Below are positions 45,160 through 50,138 of a stretch of DNA of 50,138 nt, piece after piece (the stretch's first letter is position 1; each line of letters opens with the position of its first letter). A program made the translations under genes and the position numbers. The notes beneath the pieces are model-generated. The model ran no database searches. It was not told where the DNA came from and was given only the letters and a program-made list of their open reading frames with translations. Source of the DNA: an uncultured bacterium (GTDB lineage: Bacteria; Bacillota; Bacilli; Lactobacillales; Lactobacillaceae); the NCBI GenBank assembly GCA_905214235.1, contig CAJMLF010000017.1:1-50138 (forward strand), read 5' to 3'.

Positions 45160-46080
45160 ATGAAATTAGCAGATGCAGATCTCTTAACAGCAATTGTTAC
45201 CCCCTTCGATGATAAGGGGCAGATTGACTTTGCAAGCTTGAAGAAGTTAACAAACTACCTGATTGACCAGGGGAGTAATGGCTTTGTAATTGGTGGGACC
45301 ACTGGTGAGACTCCGACACTTAGTCACGACGAGAAAATTAGCCTTTATCAAGAATTCGGCAAGATCGTTGGTGATCGCGTCCCAGTAATTGCCGGGACCG
45401 GGAGCAACAATACCGCCGAAACGATTGCCTTTACCAATGAGGTTGCCAAGATTCCGGGGATTGACTATGCCCTGGTAGTTGTTCCCCCATACAATAAGCC
45501 TAACCAGCGGGGGATGGTTGCCCACTTTACTGCGGTTGCAGACCAGGTGAAGATGCCAATTGTGATGTACAACATTCCTGGTCGAACAGGTGTTAAGATG
45601 GCGGCAGAAACAATCATTAAACTTTCTGCACACCCAAACATTGCGGCCGTTAAGCAGTGTGCTTCCCTGGAGGAACTTGAAGAAATTGTTGAAGGAAAGG
45701 ACAAGAACTTTGCCGTCTTCACTGGTGAGGATGCGCAGGCGCTGACTGCTCGGGTTCTCGGTGCTAACGGGGTTATCTCGGTTGCTAGCCACAGCTATGC
45801 TCCCCAGATGCGGGCAATGTATGACGCCCTCTACAAGGGTGACTACCAGACGGCCGGAAAGCTGCAACGGTGGCTGACCCCAAAGATGGCGGCACTATTC
45901 ATGTACCCGTCACCATCACCGGTTAAGGCACTCCTCAACGCTCAGAGCTTCAGCACGGGCAGCTGCCGCTTACCGATTCTGCCACTTAACGATGACGAGA
46001 AGAAGGCCTTGGCAAACGCCCTCGACCTGCCGAGTGATAAGTTACTAAATAAGCAGTTACCATTGAACTTGGGGGAATAA
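45160..46080 (+). CDS. dapA: 4-hydroxy-tetrahydrodipicolinate synthase
   Basis: 306 aa from ATG 45160 (GGAGG 7 nt upstream; the frame reaches back to 45127 inside dapL without need). It joins pyruvate and aspartate semialdehyde. The Schiff-base lysine is K165 in [22 protein letters not shown] carries the catalytic tyrosine; [11 protein letters not shown] is the phosphate/substrate loop. KQ at the active lysine is less common than KE but compatible with the family. Confidence 0.94.
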   Translation: MKLADADLLTAIVTPFDDKGQIDFASLKKLTNYLIDQGSNGFVIGGTTGETPTLSHDEKISLYQEFGKIVGDRVPVIAGTGSNNTAETIAFTNEVAKIPGIDYALVVVPPYNKPNQRGMVAHFTAVADQVKMPIVMYNIPGRTGVKMAAETIIKLSAHPNIAAVKQCASLEELEEIVEGKDKNFAVFTGEDAQALTARVLGANGVISVASHSYAPQMRAMYDALYKGDYQTAGKLQRWLTPKMAALFMYPSPSPVKALLNAQSFSTGSCRLPILPLNDDEKKALANALDLPSDKLLNKQLPLNLGE

Positions 46081-46084
46081 TAAG

Positions 46085-46864
46085 ATGAAAAAAGTTTTAA
46101 TTGCCGGTGCTGCCGGAGCAATGGGCCAAAAAGCCGTTGCCTTGGTAAACGGAATGGATGATGTTGAATTGACTGCCGTCCTGGCCCCGCACATGGCCGA
46201 TGACCAGCGTGCTAAGTTTCAACTTGGCCCAGACGTGAAAATCTACCACTCATTAAATGAGATCCCAGAGGGCGCTGCCGATATCTGGGTTGACTTTACG
46301 ATTCCAGCAGTCGTGTACGACAACGTTAAGTTTGCCATTGACAATGACTTTGCACCGGTCGTCGGGACCACCGGGTTGACGGATGACCAGGAGGATGAAT
46401 TAATTAAGACCAGTGCCGCACGTCACCAGGGGGGACTGATTGCCCCTAACTTTGGGATGTCGGCGGTCCTGTTGATGAAGTTTGCCAAGGAGGCTGCGCA
46501 GTACTTCCCGGATGTTGAAATTATTGAGATGCACCATGCCGACAAAAAGGACGCCCCATCGGGCACGGCACTGAGCACCGCCAAGCTGATTGACCAGGTG
46601 CGGCCAGCACACGAGAGTAGCCCCGATGAGGTCAGCACCCTGGATAATGTCCGTGGTGGTGACTACCACGGGATTAAGATCCACTCAGTTCGCCTACCAG
46701 GTTATGTTGCCCATGAACAAGTCCTCTTTGGGGGTGCGGGTGAAGCACTAACGATTCGGCAAGATTCTTTTGATCGCCAGTCGTTCATGAGTGGGGTCAA
46801 AGTTGCCTTAGAAAAGGTGCTGGACCTTGACGAGTTAGTAGTCGGACTAGAGAATGTTTTATAG
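46085..46864 (+). CDS. dapB: 4-hydroxy-tetrahydrodipicolinate reductase
   Basis: 259 aa. It reduces the DapA product with NAD(P)H. The nucleotide loop AGAAGAMGQKAV (about 7-18) and the substrate-binding EMHHADKKDAPSGTALSTA (about 152-170) are clear. A 4-bp gap after dapA and AATAAG upstream indicate coupling. The ATG is at 46085. Confidence 0.96.
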   Translation: MKKVLIAGAAGAMGQKAVALVNGMDDVELTAVLAPHMADDQRAKFQLGPDVKIYHSLNEIPEGAADIWVDFTIPAVVYDNVKFAIDNDFAPVVGTTGLTDDQEDELIKTSAARHQGGLIAPNFGMSAVLLMKFAKEAAQYFPDVEIIEMHHADKKDAPSGTALSTAKLIDQVRPAHESSPDEVSTLDNVRGGDYHGIKIHSVRLPGYVAHEQVLFGGAGEALTIRQDSFDRQSFMSGVKVALEKVLDLDELVVGLENVL

Positions 46865-46875
46865 GAAGTGACAAG

Positions 46876-48057
46876 ATGCCGACCTTACCAAGTGAAATGA
46901 AAACAATTGTTAACCACCGGGTTGCTGCCCTTCCACCGGCACAGATTCGGGCCTTTGACGACGAAATATCCGCGATTCCGGGGATTGTCAAGTTGACCCT
47001 TGGCGAACCGGACTTTAATGTCCCTGACCATGTCAAGCAAGCGGCGGTACGGAGTATTGAGGAGAATGACTCCCATTATTCTGCCAGTCGGGGAACAATG
47101 GCCCTGCGAAAGGCAATTAGTAATTATCTCCAGCAGACCCGCCAGGTTAACTATGATCCCGCCGCAGAACTGATCGTGACGGTGGGGGCCACGGAGGCAA
47201 TCACGGCCACGACATTTGCCCTGCTCAACCCTGGCGATAAGGTGATCATCCCGACGCCAATCTTCTCGCTTTACTTTCCCAGTGTTGCCTTGACAGGGGC
47301 GGAACCGGTCTCGGTAAATACCGTTAACGATAACTTCCTATTAACAGCTGACCGCCTGGAAGCAGAAATTGAAAAGGGGGGTGCTGCGGTTAAGGCGGTA
47401 ATTCTCAACTACCCCAATAATCCCACTGGTCGTTGCTACTCCAAGGAGGAGCTAACGGCACTGGCGGCGGTTATCAAGAAGCACCACCTACTTGCGATTG
47501 TGGATGAGATATACAGTGAATTGATTTACGACCAACCCTTTACCTCGTTAGCCAGTTTACTGCCTGACCAAACGATCCTGATCGATGGCCTTTCAAAATC
47601 GCACGCGATGACTGGCTACCGCTTAGGTTACGTCGCGGCACCGGGTGATGTTATCAACCAGATTTCAAAGATGCATTCCTTTATGGTTACTGCCGCTAAC
47701 GATACCGCCCAAGCCGCAGCTCTTGAGGCCTTGACAAACGGTTCGGCAGATCCTGTTGCCTTTCGTTCCCACTATCAAAAGCGGCGGGATAAGTTAGCCA
47801 GCGCTTTGCAGAAGATGGGCTTCTCATTTGCGGTTCCGGACGGTGCCTTTTACCTGTTTGCAAAGGTTCCCGAACGATTTGGCAGTGATGACTTTGCCTT
47901 CGCGCGTCGGTTAGCACATGAGGCCAAGGTCGGCGTGATTCCCGGCAGTGCTTTTGGTGCTGGTGGAGAAGGGCATGTTCGTCTTTCTTACGCGGCCGCT
48001 GACTCAAGTATTGATCAGGCAATTGAACGTTTAACCGCCTTTATGGAGAAAAATTAG
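46876..48057 (+). CDS. Class I/II aminotransferase, probable N-acetyl-LL-diaminopimelate aminotransferase
   Basis: 393 aa PLP aminotransferase. The PLP-lysine segment SKSHAMTGYRLGY is at about 236-248, with NYPNNPTGRCY and a C-terminal Arg in the substrate-binding end (GHVRLSYA). Its place at the end of the lysine operon, between dapB and a terminator, makes the N-acetyl-L-2-amino-6-oxopimelate transamination the likely role (PatA/DapX-type), closing the only remaining step. AGGAAGTG lies before the ATG. An aromatic or alanine aminotransferase cannot be excluded from sequence alone. Confidence 0.85.
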   Translation: MPTLPSEMKTIVNHRVAALPPAQIRAFDDEISAIPGIVKLTLGEPDFNVPDHVKQAAVRSIEENDSHYSASRGTMALRKAISNYLQQTRQVNYDPAAELIVTVGATEAITATTFALLNPGDKVIIPTPIFSLYFPSVALTGAEPVSVNTVNDNFLLTADRLEAEIEKGGAAVKAVILNYPNNPTGRCYSKEELTALAAVIKKHHLLAIVDEIYSELIYDQPFTSLASLLPDQTILIDGLSKSHAMTGYRLGYVAAPGDVINQISKMHSFMVTAANDTAQAAALEALTNGSADPVAFRSHYQKRRDKLASALQKMGFSFAVPDGAFYLFAKVPERFGSDDFAFARRLAHEAKVGVIPGSAFGAGGEGHVRLSYAAADSSIDQAIERLTAFMEKN

Positions 48058-48067
48058 TTTGAAATTA

Positions 48068-48106
48068 GGCTGCCTGGTTACCTTAACGGTGCTGGACAGC
48101 CCTTTT
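48068..48106 (+). terminator. Terminator of the lysA operon
   Basis: GGCTG (48068-48072) pairs with CAGCC (48097-48101), with partial inner pairing, followed by CTTTTCTTC. Confidence 0.55.
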
Positions 48107-48183
48107 CTTCATCCCGGCCAACCAGGTGTTCGCTATACCAATTATAAAAATAATGGTAAAATTAGGAGCATGAGAGCGCATAC

Positions 48184-48220
48184 TTGACGGAGCGCTGTGT
48201 TTATTATGATGTTGTATAAT
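48184..48220 (+). promoter_or_regulatory. Promoter region of the LysM hydrolase gene
   Basis: TTGACG (48184-48189) has TATGAT (48205-48210) at 15 bp, while a perfect TATAAT is at 48215-48220 with no good -35. Either or both may be used. Confidence 0.45.
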
Positions 48221-48243
48221 TTTTGAGAAGGTGTTTATTCAGT

Positions 48244-49665
48244 ATGACTAAGAAACATTACCAGAGTCACCACTTACGGCATGCCGTAACGGGAACCTTG
48301 AGTGCATTTGGTTTCTTGGCAATTACGTCGCAGCTTGCCTCAGCAAGTCAAATTACAGTTAAACCAGGTGACACTGTTTGGGGGATTGCCCAACAGCACC
48401 AACTGACGGTCCAGTCAATTGAACAGGCCAACCCAACCACGATTAAGAAGATTAGCAATACCGTTGACCTGATTCAGGTGGGGCAAAAGTTAACCTTACC
48501 GGATGGCCAGACTACCCAAACGGCAGCGCGTCCACAGGTAGGAACCTACACCGTTAACAGCGGTGATACGCTGAATAGTATTGCTAAACATTTCAATGTG
48601 AGTGTCAACCAGATCATTGCCTGGAATAATCTGACAACGCCACATATTTATGTTGGTCAGCAATTGACGGTTAACGGGGCTAACCAAGCAGTAACTAATA
48701 ACGCCACAGTGGTAACCACTAGTCCGGTTAGTGCAGCTCCGGTTGCGTCAACCCAGTCACAAGCGGCTAATGCAAGTACGACTAGTCAGGTTAACCAAGC
48801 AGTCACTAGCCAGGCTAGTGTTCAGTCATCGGCTAACACCACTAACCAGACTAACGTTCAGCCAGCGTCCACCGCAACTATGGCGGGGAGTGAAACTGCG
48901 CAGACGACTGAAGTCTTGGCAGCAGCAACACCGAACACTTCTGCTAGTGTTCAGCAACTAGCAGCGCCATCTGCTGCCAATGCAACTCAAACAGCTAGTG
49001 ATGAATCAGCAACAGTGGCGAATACGGTTACGACGCAAGCAAGTGCTAGTCAAACGGTTACTAGTCAAGCTGCCCAGCCAAGTCAACAGCCAGTTAGTGC
49101 TGCTCCCGTTAGCCAACAACCGGCACCGGTTGCTTCATCAGCAGTTGCAGTGCAAAGTCAGGCTACTCCAGCAAGCTCAGCTGCACAGTCAACTGCTTCG
49201 GCCGCTCCTGTCAACTCTAGCCAGCCCCAACAGCCTACCAGTCAGGTAGCAGCACAACAACCAGCAGCCAATAATCAGGCCACTTCAACGACTGACCTGC
49301 AGTCAGGCTCTGTTGTCAGCTTAGCAGTCAAGATCGCTAACTCTAATAGTGTTCCATATGTCTGGGGCGGTAATTCACTTAGTGGGATGGATTGCTCTGG
49401 ATTTGTTGACTACGTATACGCTCACGCTGAAAATAAACAGTTGCCACATAATTCGGTTGCACTGGAAAGTTGTGTAAACCAGCATGCGGTCAGCCAGGCC
49501 CAACCAGGCGATATCCTCTTCTGGGGTCAACACGGTAGTACTTATCACGTTGCAATTTACACTGGTAACAACCAGTACGCAGCGGCGGCCCAACCGGGAA
49601 CAAATGTATCGGTTTATACTTTGAGCCCTTACTTTGCACCTAGTTTTGCGGGGACAGTGAAATAA
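48244..49665 (+). CDS. Secreted peptidoglycan hydrolase: two LysM domains plus NlpC/P60
   Basis: 473 aa from ATG 48244. A signal peptide (about 1-34, probable cut after LASA) precedes LysM 1 (about 36-87) and LysM 2 (about 98-142), then a 200-residue linker rich in Ser, Ala, Gln, Thr and Val, then an NlpC/P60 domain (about 360-473). Catalytic C384 in MDCSGFVDY and H435 in YHVAIYTG are present; the third residue is probably the Gln or Asn in NNQYAAAAQPG. It likely cuts gamma-D-Glu to diamino-acid bonds in the cell wall. GAGAAGGTG lies about 12 nt before the ATG; the gene has its own promoter. Similar lactobacillar proteins are autolysins needed for cell separation. Confidence 0.9.
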   Translation: MTKKHYQSHHLRHAVTGTLSAFGFLAITSQLASASQITVKPGDTVWGIAQQHQLTVQSIEQANPTTIKKISNTVDLIQVGQKLTLPDGQTTQTAARPQVGTYTVNSGDTLNSIAKHFNVSVNQIIAWNNLTTPHIYVGQQLTVNGANQAVTNNATVVTTSPVSAAPVASTQSQAANASTTSQVNQAVTSQASVQSSANTTNQTNVQPASTATMAGSETAQTTEVLAAATPNTSASVQQLAAPSAANATQTASDESATVANTVTTQASASQTVTSQAAQPSQQPVSAAPVSQQPAPVASSAVAVQSQATPASSAAQSTASAAPVNSSQPQQPTSQVAAQQPAANNQATSTTDLQSGSVVSLAVKIANSNSVPYVWGGNSLSGMDCSGFVDYVYAHAENKQLPHNSVALESCVNQHAVSQAQPGDILFWGQHGSTYHVAIYTGNNQYAAAAQPGTNVSVYTLSPYFAPSFAGTVK

Positions 49666-49801
49666 TTAGAATTTTACCATCATAAAGTAACCAAGATGTA
49701 ATCACCGCAGGGGTTAACTTTTGGTCAGTTTCATGATATCTTGTCAGTATGCAATTATTGAAATTGCTTTAAATATTTACCATTTACAAGGGGTGTTTAA
49801 A

Positions 49802-50008
49802 GTGAGCAATAAGAATGAGATTGAAACTGATTTGCACCGGGCAGAGGACCAACTGGCAAGCCTTTGCCGGTCAGAAAACGTAACCGATGCCACCGATGGG
49901 CAGACGGTTACGATTCAGCCAACTTGTGGCGATGAAATGCAAAAATTACGGGATGAATGTAGCCAATTGCGGATAATTCTCGAGGCAATGGAAGCTTCTG
50001 AGGATTAG
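49802..50008 (+). CDS. Small acidic protein of unknown function
   Basis: 68 aa from GTG 49802; AAGGGGTG lies 7 nt upstream. The protein is acidic and soluble, with helical segments at the two ends (about 3-25 and 47-66) and a Thr/Asp-rich middle. It has two cysteines, C28 and C47. The frame is open back to 49721 without a ribosome-binding site. I do not recognise it. A strong terminator follows 30 bp later, supporting it as an expressed single-gene unit. Confidence 0.55.
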   Translation: MSNKNEIETDLHRAEDQLASLCRSENVTDATDGQTVTIQPTCGDEMQKLRDECSQLRIILEAMEASED

Positions 50009-50038
50009 CTTGATTGCGGCAATTCCCATTTTAAGAAA

Positions 50039-50087
50039 AACTCCCGCGTACTTGAAATCATTTAAGTACGCGGGAGTTATTTTATTA
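50039..50087. terminator. Terminator after the small protein gene
   Basis: A 15-bp perfect stem (50039-50053 with 50064-50078), with a 10-nt loop, A run on the left and ATTTTATT on the right; it can work in both directions. The last 50 bases of the window after it hold no recognisable gene. Confidence 0.85.
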
Positions 50088-50138
50088 ACGTCTTTAGACC
50101 TAGTTGAGTACGCGAGCAGAGCGAGTGTGCGAAACAAA

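Noticed and set aside
48690..49310. Possible tandem repeats in the LysM protein gene
   Set aside because: The linker is low-complexity (Ser, Ala, Gln, Thr) but without a fixed repeat unit, so not annotated as a repeat.
49946..50137. 63-aa minus-strand reading frame at the window end
   Set aside because: It crosses a 15-bp terminator stem and overlaps the small plus-strand gene; no ribosome-binding site or motif seen.

Overview
The window is an ordinary, densely packed chromosomal segment of a low-to-mid GC Gram-positive bacterium of the family Lactobacillaceae. By gene content, codon use and roughly 48-50% GC judged by eye, a Limosilactobacillus-like species (L. fermentum / L. mucosae / L. 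reuteri relatives) is the best guess; this is inference, since no database search was possible. Lineage hints are the small DUF4044 and DUF3397 genes before mraZ, the DUF1831 gene between iscS and mnmA, and a dcw cluster without murC, murE or murB. I see no prophage, IS element, CRISPR array, toxin-antitoxin or defence system.

Layout. 1-740: end of a tRNA cluster (partial Phe, Gly, Ile, two Ser-GCT, Glu, fMet, Asp), probably the tail of an rRNA operon. 796-7039: a proteolysis, stress and competence block (spx, mecA, coiA, spxH) followed by relQ-nadK-rluD, the same order as the B. subtilis yjbD-yjbO region. 7107-12110: pgl, rlmA, trmL with a structured leader, and ftsK. 12176-26290: the division and cell-wall cluster (DUF4044 on the opposite strand, DUF3397, mraZ, rsmH, ftsL, pbpB, mraY, murD, murG, divIB, ftsA, ftsZ, sepF, yggT, ylmH, divIVA), with a clear three-repeat MraZ operator. 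26320-29376: an isoleucine T-box and ileS. 29386-37983: a structured leader RNA and a cold-shock gene, nudF, a small membrane protein, mtnN, iscS, DUF1831, mnmA, a histidine phosphatase, a TPR protein and recD2 (a tRNA-thiolation and housekeeping block similar to B. subtilis yrvO-trmU-yrrB-yrrC). 38059-39033: prs. 39070-48057: lysine / diaminopimelate biosynthesis by the acetylase route in two divergent operons, lysC-dapF (minus) and L-box-lysA-dapH-dapL-dapA-dapB-patA (plus). 48244-49665: a secreted LysM-NlpC/P60 hydrolase. 49802-50008: a small unknown protein.

How the genes work together. The Spx regulator sits with an adaptor predicted to promote its degradation (SpxH) and with the ClpC adaptor MecA. 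The division cluster makes lipid II, the septal transpeptidase and the Z-ring. IscS supplies sulfur to MnmA. The lysine genes give every step from aspartate to lysine except aspartate-semialdehyde dehydrogenase (asd). Regulation readable from the sequence includes a T-box whose ATC specifier and discriminator-contacting base match the tRNA-Ile(GAT) encoded in the same window, a lysine riboswitch on one lysine operon and an 18-bp palindrome inside the promoter of the other.

The least explained elements are two structured RNA leaders (about 9142-9250 before trmL and 29398-29571 before the cold-shock gene), the palindromic operator at lysC, and the mecA terminator whose 3' arm carries the likely coiA ribosome-binding site and start. 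Nothing in the window clearly amounts to a new multi-gene system; the regulatory RNAs are the best candidates for something undescribed.
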